Assembly (NCBI GenBank): GCA_030549495.1
Contig: JAUIRK010000150.1
Coordinates: forward strand, 186,001-250,000
Origin: Nectonema munidae
Taxonomy: Eukaryota; Nematomorpha; Nectonematoida; Nectonematidae
Length of the DNA: 64,000 nt
Direction of reading: 5' to 3'
In this document: positions 12,101 to 27,100 of the stretch, piece by piece
How the letters are laid out: each line of letters begins with the position of its first letter
Numbering within the stretch: the stretch's first letter is position 1
The notes under the pieces: generated by a model
Seen by the model: only the letters and a program-made list of their open reading frames with translations
Databases searched by the model: none
What the model was told of the DNA's origin: nothing
Made by a program: the position numbers and the translations under genes

Positions 12101-15100
12101 CTGCTGTTTATCATATATTCTTTTTTCCATATGTAAGACAAATGCATAGTCCTGTATTACAGAACTTTTTGAAAATATCAAAACAAATTCCAAAAAAGAA
12201 TGCTATTTTTCGAATGATGATGACAAAATTCGTAGACAAGCGCGATATTGCCTTGCTTCCTTTCACATTCAGGAAGTCTAGTTGAGAGCAATCGCGTAAA
12301 CAGTATTAACGCAAACAAATGCAAATGACATATCATTTCACTGCAGCATGTATAATAATAAATGAAAATCAAAGAGCAAGGAAATAGAATACACAAAAAG
12401 ATGAAGTGAATGAAAAGAAGCATGTTTCTGCCTGTTTCTTTCTGTTAAATCTAAAACTATATTCAATCTTTGAACAATATAGAAGTAAAACTTTTTCAGC
12501 TGGAGTTGCAATCGCTAATAAATATTTCGGACTCTGCAGCCGTGATTAAAATGGGCAGTTTTTAAATTTACGTAAACCATTGCACACCTTGCAACAAAAT
12601 AAAATCAAAAATGTTATACACACATCTATATGAAGGTGATCTCTAATTTAATTGCCAGTCGATTTTCCTTTCGAAAATCTGATTCCAGATATTCAAAGAA
12701 AAGTGGGAAAAATAGAATTATAACAATTTATTTAAAATAGATAGTTAGATAGATGATTAGGTAGTTTATCCAAGTAAAAAATTAAACTGTAGTAGTTGTT
12801 CGAATCCTAAGTTAGTGGAATTAGATGAAGGAGTAGCGGTAGAGGGAGTAGAATTAGAAAGAGTGAATCAATTTTGTTTGTTCATTGGGAAAATGTTTTA
12901 GATGTGGTGGGTAGCGTAATCAATTCGATATAGCATAGATTAGGCAAGAAATTTAAGTCCTTGCGCAGTATTTTGTGTAGTAATACTCGTTCTATAGGTT
13001 TAAGACGTAAATTATGCAAAAGTTGTGTTAGGTCTAGTTGGCATACACTGAGCATTTATGTTGGGTTTTGAAAGAAGCTGATAAATGTTAAGAATAATGG
13101 CGTAATGTGAGTTTAAAATGTAGGGTTAGAAATGAGAAAATAAGAAATCCTTGACAGGACGATGAGATAGATAAGATTAAGGGAAATCAAAGATTGAGCT
13201 GATTTGGCCAGACTAATAAAAGGTGAAAAGAATAGAAGGGAAGACGCAAAATAACTTGGAAAAAGGCGGTTGGAAACGATGTGAGAAAGAGAGGATTGAA
13301 ACTAGGTGAAGAGCAAATAGGGAACATTTAAGACGTAAAATAAGGTAAATGAATGGGAAAATAGACGTAAAAGGATTATTATTAATAAATGATTAATTTT
13401 AAAAAATTGCAGATAAAATGAATAATTGGGAATCAAATTAAACAGAACGACTGAGGAAGAATACAACGCCAGAGTAAATGATGGAAGGAGTTTTGCAAGT
13501 GAATTTTAAACCAACCATTTTTGTTGATGATGTAGAGGAGAATGATGCGGATCTTGTCACATGTGGAGACAGAGGAATCCACGAGCGGAGGAACAATGCT
13601 ACGCATGTAATCCTTGATGCGCTCGCCATCAGCGTCTGTCCCCATGGCCAGGTCCTGCTCCACCTTGCAAAGTTTGTCGGCGTTGCCCAGGTAGGACTTC
13701 ATACACTGCTCGGCCACGTGCAAGTGATTCGAGTACTTGGAAATGTCCTTCTGGTATTGCGGCATCTTCTTCAGCATGAGAGAGAGGTCCCGCACCGTCG
13801 CTTTATCCGAGGCATTGCCGACTCCCTTAGTCGAGACAAACTTCTTCATCTCCTGTGTCACATTTCTAAAAAAAATAGCACAATTTTAAAAGAAATGCGG
13901 TTTTGTCTTCCTATTTTGCACACCCCAGGCAAATAACGTCGGAAATGTTTGCATACGACTAAATTTTTTTCATCAGGATTATAGTGGAACATAAAAAATG
14001 TGATGGGTATATCCCTTTCAGGAAAAATAGGGTAGTAGTTTCCCATAAAATAAAAATTGTCAGTTTTAAGTTATATAAAATTCATTCAAAGAAGAGCAAC
14101 CGACTAAATTTCAAAAACCCAAACGCTCAACAACATATTTGATCCCAGAAAAAGTAGGCGACATTTACAAATTTGATACAAATCAGGGACTGACTTAAAA
14201 ATCGTGAATTTCAAAAAGAAAGTAGAGGATTAACTTTTGTAAATCTTATTGATTTGATATACTAAGGGACAAGGGGGGGGGGGGGGGGCTTTGGAACCCA
14301 CTGGCATTTATTTTGCCCCCTGAAACTTCCTTGAAATTCAATGTATACATTTTCTTAGTTCCGGCCTCGATAAAATCAGCCTACCACATTATGTATCAGT
14401 TTTGCCCCTTCCCGTCTACTTCAAAACTGGCGACGCGGCTGGATACACTATTAAATATGTGTGCCTAGACAAAGAAATAAATAACGTAAATGATAGAGAA
14501 ACATAAAATCAATGATTTTAATAATAAATTAGTTTTTAAAATGTGATTACATTTGAAAAAAGCAAATTGTTATAACAAGAACTCAAATGATTACTGTGAA
14601 ACGACAGCGATGTGCTGATGACGAAGCTTTACGAACAAGTCATCGTTTTCATCGAGAACAACTTCTTTCTCCTTCACCCCATCACTGCCAAGAGTTTCAT
14701 ACCTGAAAAGCAAAAACGCAAAGTGAGAAATTGGTATTCAATTACACATAAAGAGGCTTTCTCTTTACAACAACTTAGGTCTTAACAATGATGATGTATG
14801 GAGGATGCATGATCATCTGTTGAACTAAATGTGCCTCTGGTGATCGATTTATTAGGGATATTGTAAAGAGGGGTGAGAAGCTCGCCTTACAATCTCCAAC
14901 TCCTTCAAACTTAAAGTCTTTCCTCAAACTACTTTAAGTTCAAATTCATCGTTCCAGCTCCAGCTCCAACTGCTTCACATAGATTTTTCATTCGCGAAAA
15001 ACTCCAACTTTACAAATATTAAAAATGGGTGGGGGATTAGAAAACGTAGTGTAGACATCATCTGATATGGATTAGTAGTATTTGATCTACATCATGATAG

Positions 15101-18100
15101 AATTATATAGAGAGTGACTAAAAATACGATGTGTATGCTGCCTACGACAAGTTTCGCCTATTGAAAGCTCGTCAGTCACGCTTTGAACATTCTGCTCGAG
15201 AGTCGAAGTCAGCATAGCAAGGGTAGTATGCGAGCCCATACCAGCACTCCTGAACAAAGTAACGAAACCAACAGAAAAATTCCTCACCAACCTTCTATTC
15301 AAAAATTTATTAAATCCATCTATTTTTATGACCCCTCCCGCCCCCATGAATAAATTTTTTGAGCCCCCGTCAAAAATTTACAATTCTATGCGTTTGATGA
15401 ACATGCACACATTCGCATAATATGACATTATAATGCTTCACAAAGCTAGTTGTGATAGTTTGTAGGATGTTTGATGCGCCATCCATATTCTTTGCAGTGA
15501 GTAAGTAAGGTTGGTTAGATTCTGGGCTTCGATAACTCAAGGTCTTGGGTTCGATCCCGCATCAAGCACACTTTCCTCATAGTTCGATACAAGCGGTGCA
15601 ATTGTGCCTTCTCCATGAAAACACTCCACGGTGCGTTTACTTTTACCTTAGTTGTGATACTCTAGATCTCATGCTTTTAGTAAGTCAAATGAATAGTGAA
15701 GGGCGGTATTTTGCTGAATAAAATGTTTGTCAGGCTAGCATGCGCCTTTTTATCTTTTATCAATTGTTGCAACAAATGATAGTTCATACTTTATTTGAAC
15801 TTTGGAAAGCAGTGAGTGCTAACAAGTTAGTTAGGAGGCACGATGTAATTGCCGACCCTATAACCAACTTTCTTAAAATATTTGTGGAAGAAAAGGAATT
15901 ACGTTAGATGATCCAATTAAAACAAATCAACATAAAAGTAAAATAAGACGAAAGTTCAACACAAAGTAGATAGCCACGACAAATAATCCGGCGGACGAGC
16001 CCTTCGGAATGGCGAACATACAAGCCTATATATAGGTCAAAGCACCTTCCTCGTCCTCATTCTTCCATCCCTTAGCTTAGAAATTAGAAAACAAAATGCA
16101 AAAATTCGATGAGCGAATGCTCAATCTCGAAGCTCTCCTTCAAGAAGTCTCAGTGGTTGTTACCGACTTAGCCAAAGAACGGAAATAGTACACGCCAAGA
16201 AGGGCAAAACTCCTGCCGCTCCAGCAACGTCTTAAGAGTTGAAATTACCCGACCTATGATACGCTGCAAATGATCTCACAGATCCTAAGTTTCTCTAGAA
16301 TGTTACTCGGCAAGGACTAGTGCTCTGCCTCCATCAATGCGTTTTCTTTACACCTACGCAATCCTAAGGATAATGCGATCGTTGGAGATCTCGAGATTGT
16401 AAGCAAACATATTTTTACTTTGGATTTTGAAGATGTCATCAAGATTAACGCATTAATGTTAACGGCATGTCTGGCCATCCAAGCAAGATCGGACGCGGAG
16501 TCACGCCAGGTAGAGACATCAGCTATGGGAGATTGTTTGCTCGCACCCATTGAAAGACCCTAACATTTTTTCCGTCAGTCCAAGCCAAACCCGAAGGCAA
16601 AAAGGGCGAAGAGCTGTGAAGGTGGTCAAAAATGAACGGTTCATGAAAGACATTGAGGATATTACCAACAAGGGCCAAATTATGAAGGAGAAACAGTGTT
16701 TCCAACATCCAACTTAGACGAATGGCCTTGTATTAAGCAAATTGACGAGACTATACACACATATTATTATTAGATGATTATTTTAAAAAATTGCAGATGA
16801 AATGAATAATTGGGAATCAAATACACTATCATTCAAATTAGACAGAACGACTGAGGAAGAATACAACGCCAGAGTAAATGATGGAAGGAGTTATGCAAGT
16901 GAATTTTAAACAAACCATTTTTGTTTTTGATGTAGAATAAACTTCCTTTGGCAGAGAATTCGTATCCGTGCTCAAAGCCAATGCTCCATATAAGGACCTC
17001 ACCCCAAAAGAGTTTATTAACTGTAACATTTAAATAATTTTCACTGTTAAATGATCCATCAACACTGATTGTGACCTGACATGATTAGCATCATTCCAAC
17101 TTCACATCAACTTTCATAGAATTGTAGCCTCACGAAACATTTAACCTGCTTCACATTACTTTCAGTTTTTACTTTTCTATAATTGCAACCTCACGACATA
17201 ATTCTACGCATCACACACACACACATATATATATATAAACTAATAACACAGCCCAACAGATCAGAACCCAACCATTTCATCAAAGAAAACAATCAAGAGG
17301 TAAAATCTTTCCGAGATCTTCACCAACTCCCAAAGTTATCAATCAGCTAATCCATAAAGGCTACCCAATAAGCCAAAGAATCCGGTGAAGATCGAAGACG
17401 CGTTTATTTCTCTCTATTCAATAAAGTTGTTTTTTCGTTCAAACTGCAGCCCGCTTCTCAAAATATTGTCAACAAACTTAAAGAATGCATCGTACTACTC
17501 ACGGATGAAAACTTGGAAATCATACCCCAAAGAAAATGCTACAAAGAGGGTTAGATTTCCTAAACTACTATATCAGATGCATCTCGAACAAGTTCAAGAT
17601 CCTGCCACCACTTTACAAATTACTCACTGGTGGAGCCGTCCCATATCTAATATGGAAATAGTGTCTAGAATAATAGGAAAATCCATGGAGTAAATCAAAT
17701 ATGAGCCCACAAACCATGCTGTATTTTCAAATGCCCTTAAATCGTGACTTTTTCCCCAGAAGGTACAAAGTTTCAAAAAATGGAGTAGGACATCAATGTT
17801 GTTGTTTTATACATCGGAGTCCTCCTCAATATCACCCGAAAAGATGATGGTGCAACCGCTTTTCGTGATTCCTCAAGAGCTATTCAGGCGATCCGAAATC
17901 TTTGCTCCTACCATCCAAAGATTGCAAAGCTGCCATTATTAACGCTTCCTGACAATGTCTCAATGCTAATCCTAAGACGAAAGAACACAAGGTACATATA
18001 GCCAAGACAAATAATCCGGCGGATGAGCCCTCCCGAATGGCGAACATACAAGCCTATCTTCAAGTTCAAATACACGTCCCTCCTCCCTTGCTTAAAAGCT

Positions 18101-21100
18101 AATGTTTGTCAAAAGATTCGTATAATTTTTTGTGCTATGGCCATTAATCATTGTGCTGGATATTATTGTCAAAATTATCACTTTTTGTGTTTCAATAAAT
18201 TAAAAGAAGAATTGGATCATCTAATGTAATAAGCCAGTTAAAAATGGAAGACTTTCAAAGCTTTCAAATTGTCCAAATTGAAAAGTTAAAACATTTTATT
18301 ATCTTGAAAACTCGATTTAAGGAAATGGGGGGAAAAATAGTGTAATATGTTCCTAAAATGGAAACTTTGGGTACAAAAATGTATGAAAGTTACTATTTTT
18401 ATTGCCCTGGATGGGGGACGGGACGAACCAATGAACAAATATAGCGAGTATATCAGGATATTCTTTTACATTAGTAATAGGGGGGAGGGCTCAGCCCCAT
18501 ACTAGGCGAAGTGTTATTCCATTATTATTTTTTTCAATTCGCATTACATTTTATTCCAGAAAATAAATGTAAGGAAGTGTTCATTTTTCAAATCCTAAGA
18601 AAACCACATAAAAAAGATCTGGGTTTCTATAGTAGTCAATTTTTTTTAAAAATTGTGCTGTGTGATTTTTTATTTCTGTTTTAAAACTTTTTAAGCTTAT
18701 ATTACTGATTTACAGAAAAATTTTCGCCTTATTTTCAATTGAATAAAAGTTATTCCTGGATACACATCATCGTTATTCCGTGCACATAAAAAATAAGGAA
18801 TATTATGTTTACGGGAAACAAAAGATGACCTAAAAATCCTTCAAAAATTGACATAACAACGACTTCAAAAAGTTGACTTTATTTGTTAAAACTTGACATG
18901 AAAAATGATTCAATAATCAACTTTAGACAAAAGTTTTTTAATCACTGGAATTTATCCTTCCCATCTCAGCTGCCTGTGCTAGAGAAGAAATATATTTCTT
19001 TTTTTAACGTGTCCCTTATTTATACCACATAGAGCATCTTCAAATTCAATATTTCTATATGTATCAAATGCATCTTTCCTTGTAAGATTTGACGATCACG
19101 TTTTTCAATTATTTTATTTATGCGCCAAAATGGATGCGTCAAAATTTTTATCTAAATTTATCTGTCAAATAATTATAACATGAAATAATTTATTTTCTTG
19201 TTGTGAACTACTCTTCAGTGTATAAGAGCTTTTTCCAAAATTGTTAAATAATTTTGCTCTTAGCTTTTTAAATTTTTGCAAAATCTTGATTACTTTCAAA
19301 AAATGACCATTAAAAAAGTTGACGCATTAGTAAAAAGTTTTCTTTTGCGGACCTAATAACTTGGACTTCTTTTACACAAACGCACTCTATAAAATAAAAA
19401 TACTTGCGTGTTTTAGAATTCAAAAGTTGACTTTATTGACTTAACTTCCTTAAATTTATGATTAATATTTTAGTCTGAAGAATCAGTTTTTAATTATTAA
19501 TTTCTTCAAAAGGGCAGTAATCTCAATCCAAAGCCTGTCGTCCAAGTTTTACTGTAAACTGTAAAGTACTCTAATTTTCGGGGGACAAAATTTATACTTC
19601 ATTGCCGAATACACATATTTTAAATTTTGGATATTGATGTAGTATTTGAATTTAGCTTAGAAGATTTACTTCGTAGTACACAGGCGAAGTTTCTTTGCAC
19701 TTAAATCATCGTAAATCTGTTGATAACGTTAAAGTTGATTAGGTATACTCTATGTTGTCCAAAAAAAGAAATTGCGGTATTCGAATTTGTTTTCAAACGC
19801 ATTTAGTGCCACCAATGTTCGCAAAGAAAACGAAGACAATTCCGTAATCTCTATTTAATTCAATTTGAAACGGGAGTTCGCACAAATATTAGCAAAAAAC
19901 TTGATTTTCTTTTGCCAATAATAATTTTTATTAAATACTCATATTAAAACAACTTGAGGTTCTGGAATTTAAGTTGGCAGAATAAAATTCGTCGCCAAAG
20001 TTTCTTACTATACAGTATTGATTAAAACTTTTTAAAAATCTTTCACATTTGGGAGCGTTTAAATGTTAGGAGAGATATTAAACAAACTCAAAGCCTTACT
20101 TGTACACATCGTTTTGTATGGGCAGTAAGTCATTTGCCATCGCTTGATACGTCAATTCGTGAAGAAGGGGAGAAACGGGGTCGAAGCCGCGATCAATTAG
20201 CAAAATTTGGGATCGCGCTTTCTCAGAGCCTTCTCCCATACTCGGCTCATCAGCTTTGTAAGCATCAAGCTTTTGTTGCAAGAGTTGACACACTTCCATT
20301 ATTTTATCAAAGTGACTTAATAAAACGTGAGTAGATTTCGTTGAACAATATTTTTCATTAAACTATAAAAATCATTGCTAGTGCTTTAAAGGTGGACCAT
20401 TTGGAAGAAAATTCATAGGTCCTTTCTATATTTATGTTTTCAAAAGAAGCGAATTTATTGCCAGTTTTAAAGGAAAATTAATCAATATAAAAAATAGATC
20501 AAACAGAAACGTAAATAGTTGATCACATATTTAATAGGATTTGAGCAGCAAAAAAATTATATATTTTTATGAAAGTTTATCTAGAAAAAAATACAAGAAC
20601 AATACAAAAGGCAAGAGATTTATTAATTAAATATTTCGGACACCACGATGTCCATAGTCATAGGAGGAGAATAAAACAATGTCAATATAGAGGTGTACAT
20701 AACATTGGAAAAATATTTTAAAGTTGTTTGGCAGTTTCTCTGACTGAAAAATTTTAAATCAAAAAAATTCACTTTGAAAGGAAATATAAGCAAATATTTA
20801 TTCATAGTTGTAAAACCCGCTAGACCATAGGTTGTTGGGAAAGTAGCTTTAAAAGAGATTATTATTATTATGTATATATTGTTCCAGAGTTCACTTTTTT
20901 GCAAACAATACTCTTGTTTTCACATCATATTTAAGACACAAAATCTTTTACAGAGATAAATAAAAATAATAAGAATGGACATTTTTATTTAAAGAAAATC
21001 ACAACTGGTTTCGAGGTATCAATTTTTTCGTCGAGTATATTATAGTAATGAAATTCAAGCTATTTTCAGGCGAAACTTTAAGAAAAGGAATTGCGAGAAT

Positions 21101-24100
21101 GTGTAAGTTGTGAGGGGACACTTTAACCCGTTATCCACCACAGTCGACATATGTCGACCTAACAAAAATAAAATCGTCTGCGTTTATTAATGCTTTTTAA
21201 TACAAATCTTCTGCTTTACGTTAGATATCGTCTGATTATTCTCGTAGATAACGGGTTAATGTGAAGATTTTAATTTTTAATTTATATACTATAGTAGACT
21301 CGACGAAGAAGTTGATACCTCGAAACCGGTTGTGTTTTTCTTTAAATAAAAGTGTCCATTCTTATTATTAATATTTCTCATTAATTTTTTTCACATATAT
21401 AATTTCTTTATTTTCATCAGCTTTTCTAGAAGTAAGTTATAACTAGTACAAATTTCTTTCTTCTTTGCAAAACTCCTCTCCTAAGTTTGATTAACCCATT
21501 AAGTCCCAATGTTCCCATTTAGGAACATAAGTAATATCATCTTTGTCTGCTTTTTTCAATGGCTTTGAATAAAAATCGTCTGCGTTTTTTTAAATATCGT
21601 CTGATTTCTATGGTACTTAATGGGTTAACTTAATTGTGGCGTAGTTATTATAAAAAGCAATTAGTATTTAAACGAAGCAGAATGTGCGCTTTCTTTGACA
21701 ATCTTGATAATTTGTTCATGGATTTAGAATTGAGAGCCTTTTTCCCATTTTCAAAAATATAAGAGATGGGGATAATGGTAAAAGCAGAATGCCTTCCATA
21801 CCTTCGATAGCGTATGGAGGGGTACTCGCCCAGCGTGGCGCACAACGTTGCAATTTGCTCAGCCACTCGCTCTAAATTCACCAGTTTTCCACTTGTCCTA
21901 TGAGGATTGTAGAAGTATTGAAAGGTCTGCGGAGAATCAAGCGAGAAAACCTAAAATAGCAAGCACGCGGTATAAGAGAGTAGGCTAAAATCTTCATTCA
22001 CAACCAATCCAAGATGCAATTCACATTCAACAATATCAAAAAAAAATTCAAAATTTCAAAATAACTTCAAGATGTTTAGAATCCTATTAGGATTACAAGG
22101 TCGCTATTAAGCACCCATCTCTTGTGGTAGCAAAAACATGAATGCCCAGAAATGTAATCTATACAGGTGTGTGGCAGAATGAAATCATTTCAAATATGTC
22201 TCATTCATCATTTCCTATTTGTAATGGTAAAGAGTTGGGTATACAGACATAACTTAGCCTAGATCACAGCATAGAAGTTAGTAAAATGGGTATGTGATAA
22301 TTGATAGGCCGTGTGATTAGATTCGTTAACAATGCGTTGCATTTGTTTTTTTAATATCTTCCTTTCACATCAAATGATATAAAATTTAATGAAATATCAA
22401 AAGTAGCTATTTTATATTCATTCTGATTAAAGAATATATCACCAAAAGTACTATTTTGACAATGTAAAAATATCGCAAGCACAGATGGGTACTAATGGAA
22501 ACTTAAAGAAAAAATATATTTCTACCTGCGACTCATATGGCAGAAAAGCGATATTTATTTCTTTCAAAGTTTTCATCACTTTGGCGGCAGTTGACTTGCA
22601 AATGCGGTTGAAGTATTCATCAGGGCAAGCTAAATACAAGAGAATGTCGAATGGAATTGAGAAAGCGAAAATATGAATGTACCTTCCGTGAAGAAAACAT
22701 GCGCTGCCTTATACATGTACTTGGAAGGTGTTTCAAAGTCTTTCAACAAAAGGGAAATTGACTAAAAATGGGAAACAAATACAAAATAGCAGCAGCAGCA
22801 GCAATAAGAGTGAAACTTTAGCCGAAATAAAGCAAAGTCTTCTTAAAACGTTCCGAAGTCTTGTTTTCTAAAAAACAAACTCTCAGGGAATTGTCAGACA
22901 CTTTTCAAAATTTTTTCGCCAACAAATTTAAAAGGGACTTTAAAATTCAGTGTTTAGAATTATTTCTGAATCAAAAATATTTATTTTTATTTATTTAACT
23001 TTTCAATGATTTTTTTCTTTTTCATTCCAAATATTTAAAAACATTGAAATATTCTCAAACTTATATTGAAAGAGCACTTACACCAAAAGTGGTGTTGTGA
23101 AAAGGAAGTGGTTTATTAAAGGTCGAGCTGACTTCGCAGTAATTGAAAATAATGGAAAGTGGTCGTTATCCATATGTGGAGGTTTAATAAAGATGGCATT
23201 AGAGCAGGATTGAGTCGATTTACTTTCGTTTTTTCAACTTATATTATATCGATAAAAAGATTTTTTCATTTTAAATAGTAAAAAACGCTGAAATGCAGAA
23301 ATTTTCTCTGAATAATTGTTCTGAAAATTTTTGATTGGGTCTGAAAAATTAAGACTAAACTTTTAAGTGGATTACAATTTAGGATTATTTTGGTAAAAAG
23401 AAAAACCCTTAAAAAATACTAAAAAAGATACCCAAAATAGAATTACAAACAAAAATATTTCTAAAAGGAAGATGAAGTAAAACAGGGATATAAAGAATTT
23501 TTAAGAACATTTAGAGTTTAGATTTTATCAATTTAAAAAATAAAAAATTGAAAAAAACACTATTTTTTTATGTAGATATTTCACTTTAGTTTAGCTGTAA
23601 TACGTAGGTGCATTTTGAGAAGTGAAACAAATATACTTACAAAGTGTTAATGGAGTGTAATGAGTTCATGAGAATACGAAATACGCGGAGAACTATAATA
23701 AATACGAGAAAGATAATTAAAATGTGTATCAAGGTAGCGATTATGGAAATTCTTTCAGGAACAACCGTAGCAGATTCAAGCAAACACGCGAATCATGTAG
23801 GATCAACAGAGAACCGATGAGGGCACAGGAGAAAGAGCAGCAAAAACAAGGAAAGAGAAGATTAACAAAGATTGTTACGTTAAACGTAAAATGAAACAAT
23901 TTTTAGTGAATTAAATTGATAAAGGGATTGATTGTGAAGTCTTCTCGATTCTTGATAGCCACTCTGAATAGTGTGCCTTAGCTTCACTCTTGATAGTGTA
24001 AGCAGATTGTGCAAGGATGATTGTAAAGTCTAACTAGATCCTTTTGTTGTCCATTCTGAATAGTGTTGTTTAGCTCAACTCTTGATAGTGTAAGCGTACT

Positions 24101-27100
24101 GTATAATGATTTGTGATTGAATTATTAAAAGGCCATGAGTGCTATAGTATTATAATTTTTAACTTAAAAATTGTTAGTGAGTACAGTGTGAATATTTTTT
24201 GTAAATGTATACATATTAATTTTAATATGTGAAGCTAACATTTAATTGTTGTAGCTTGTTTAACTTTGAAACCGAATAGGCTGGTGAAACTTTCATTTAT
24301 TCGAATCTCATAGAAAGTATTTGCTAGATCACATTTGAGATTTTAAAGGCCATTTCCAGCAACTTTAATAATAATTAATGTTTGTAGCTCTTCAAAGTTT
24401 AAGACTGAGTTTTTCCCAACCCTAATCATATTTCTTTTTACACTTTTTATTGGCCTCTGACAATCCATTCTCCCAAAGAGAGTTAGCCGTAAAAAAACCC
24501 ATTCTAACTCTATCAACGTCCTGAAACAAAGCTCCCTTTATCATCTTGACACCTTTCATGATTTGAGAACCTTTATTTGAATAGCATTTTTCGGAATTCC
24601 CCTGAATGAAAAAAATCTTTTGAAAACTTTTATGAATGCACTTGCATCATATCCTAACATCAAATCTGACTAAACTGCATGAGTAGAAAAACAATTCACA
24701 ATAAAGCCATACGCTTTATTTGCAAGGTATGGCGTACTCCTTGTGTTACGCCTTCTTTTAAGCGAGATTGGAGCAAAAGGATCTAAAGTTATGAATTAAG
24801 AAAGTAGAGATGGTCTTAGGCTTTCTTTAGCGTGACACATTTTACTGTCGCGAGAAAATCCGTTCTTATTTTCTCCAAATCCTATCAAAGCTTCAAGTAA
24901 GTTGTTTACTAGTTGAGGGCTTTTGTATTTAGCTTAGTATTTTTTGAGAGCCTTTGTGCCCCTTGTATTTAGCGGATGAGTCAAGAACTATTCTCTTACA
25001 CTGCCTGGTTTTAGTACTTCCCTATGTGGTATATATAATATGTGCAACCGTTCCAACTCTTGTGTTCGTTTGCAATTTCTTCTATTACCCCTCTCGTTAT
25101 CATATTTGCTATCTCTTCTTTACGCATCTTAAAAAGTCTCCCTTCAGTAGCTTGCAATCGAATTATTTTTCTTTTTACTGTATATTTGATATCACAGTGT
25201 TTCTCACTACAAAATTTTATAATTTGCCTGTTAAATAAATTGAATTGAATGTCAACATACCCGAAAAGATAAAAAAATAAGTTTATGCTCTAGAGCAGTG
25301 GTTCCCAACCTTTTTTTATCCCGTTCCCCCTTTTTCACTCACTTTTTTACCTGTGGACCCCTACCCCTGAATAGTTTGAGCCAACAAATTTAATCAAAGA
25401 TTTTTATGCAAAAAATTATTGTAGTCATCTTATTAAATCGTATGCTTATTCATATGAAATCAGAGAAATCGTAAAGCCTGACATAAAATGTGAATAAAAT
25501 TTTTTTCCAATTAAAATATTAATTTTTCAAAAATATTGTAACTAATAAAAAGCATACATAAAGATTCAAAATATGAAACTTTAAAAAAGGGAAGAAAATA
25601 TTTATTTAAAAACGCTCTGAATATATATTTATATTGATTTGGAAAATAGAAGTATATTAAAGGAGATTAAGCATAAGTAGTTTGAAGTAGAATTTCCATG
25701 GACCCTTTGAAATTCTTCCATGGACCCCTAGGGGTCCATGGACCCCCGGTTGGGAACCACTGGTCTAAAGAGACAAGGTCGAACTTTATACGGCTTTGGT
25801 GGCTAAAAATGTATTGCATTTATTATGCTTATCTGAAACGATAAAAAAGAAAAAAAAATATATTATGGTGAAAAAGTTTTTCATTAGATGATATAAAAAA
25901 CCACGAAGCCCATGCAAATTATGAAAGTAGAGCATCACAAATTTAAAATTTAACCATTTAGAAAAAATATTATTATATATGTTTTAATCAGAGGCTCACA
26001 TCTTCAAAATTTTTGTCCAATGAACACACCACCATTATTACCAGACATTATACTTGCATTGTAAGCTCTCAATCCCACAATAACTGCACTAATTTTATCT
26101 AGTCAAATTACCTTGTTTGTAATCACTACCTTCTAGCTGAGTGGTTTTCAAACTGGGGTCCGCGGTGCACTAGGCGATTGCAAAGCAGTTCCACGGGGAC
26201 AGAGAAGGGGTCATTGATTGGATCGTTTTGTGCAACATATTGCACCCATATTGGGTCATTTATGATTTTTGCCAATAAGTGACATTTAAGAGAAAAAATA
26301 TTTAGTCTTTGAATTGAGTACTCGCTTCATTTTTTTTACTTTTAGGCCTAATTTTTTAGATGTATTTTCTTATTGGTCTAAAAAATGAAATATGACGACT
26401 CATACTTGACGTTTGCTTTTACTGCATTAACGTCTCATGGGGAAGAGAAACGCAGGCCTTTTGTGTTCTGAAGTGTTAGCATTCACTTTTCTAAAGCCAG
26501 TCAAGTGAAGCTTGCACTGGAAGTGAATTACTAGAATTCAGTAAACAAAACTACTGACTATTTTAAACTTCAAGTTGAACGATTGCACAAATCTAGGTTT
26601 GATAACATAGGAATGCTTTTGCAGAATATTAAGTAGGTTTGAAAAGTTTCAAAAAATATCTGTTGTCAAAAATCCCATAACATAGGATAACAGTTGATAT
26701 TACCTTGCTTCAAAGATATCATATTAAATGTGCTAAGAAGTTCCCAACTTGTAAAGTTGAAACATATCTTCCTGTCAAACGATATCGTTAGAATAAGAGA
26801 GATGTCTGATGACATATCAGAGGTGGTTTTATTGATGCGGAATTCGATTTTCAACTTTTTCGCAATTAAGCTTGATGAAACGATGTATCGAACGTACAGT
26901 ATGTATACGACAAACACCTAGTAGACGATTTTTTGTTTTACTAGCAGTAAAACCACTTCAGAGATATTTGGCAAGGTGGATAATTTTTTATAGCAAATGT
27001 TATTAGGAGAGAAAATGGACTTGGAGCGTGTACTGACCGTGCTCTAGCAAATTCTTGTTGTTCGAGTTATCTGATTCTGATTAAGCAAAAATCTCCAGAT

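Noticed and set aside
13478-13936. 152-codon plus-strand frame
   Set aside because: It is the antisense shadow of Rop exon 9; the minus strand matches Munc18 without gaps.
16317-16550. 77-codon minus-strand frame in the unidentified element
   Set aside because: No recognisable domain; the plus strand gives equally plausible short frames, so no gene is claimed.
24470-25240. Possible LINE-like tail ([17 protein letters not shown])
   Set aside because: Only a short resemblance to the region after the RT of CR1/Jockey elements; no RT motif is nearby.
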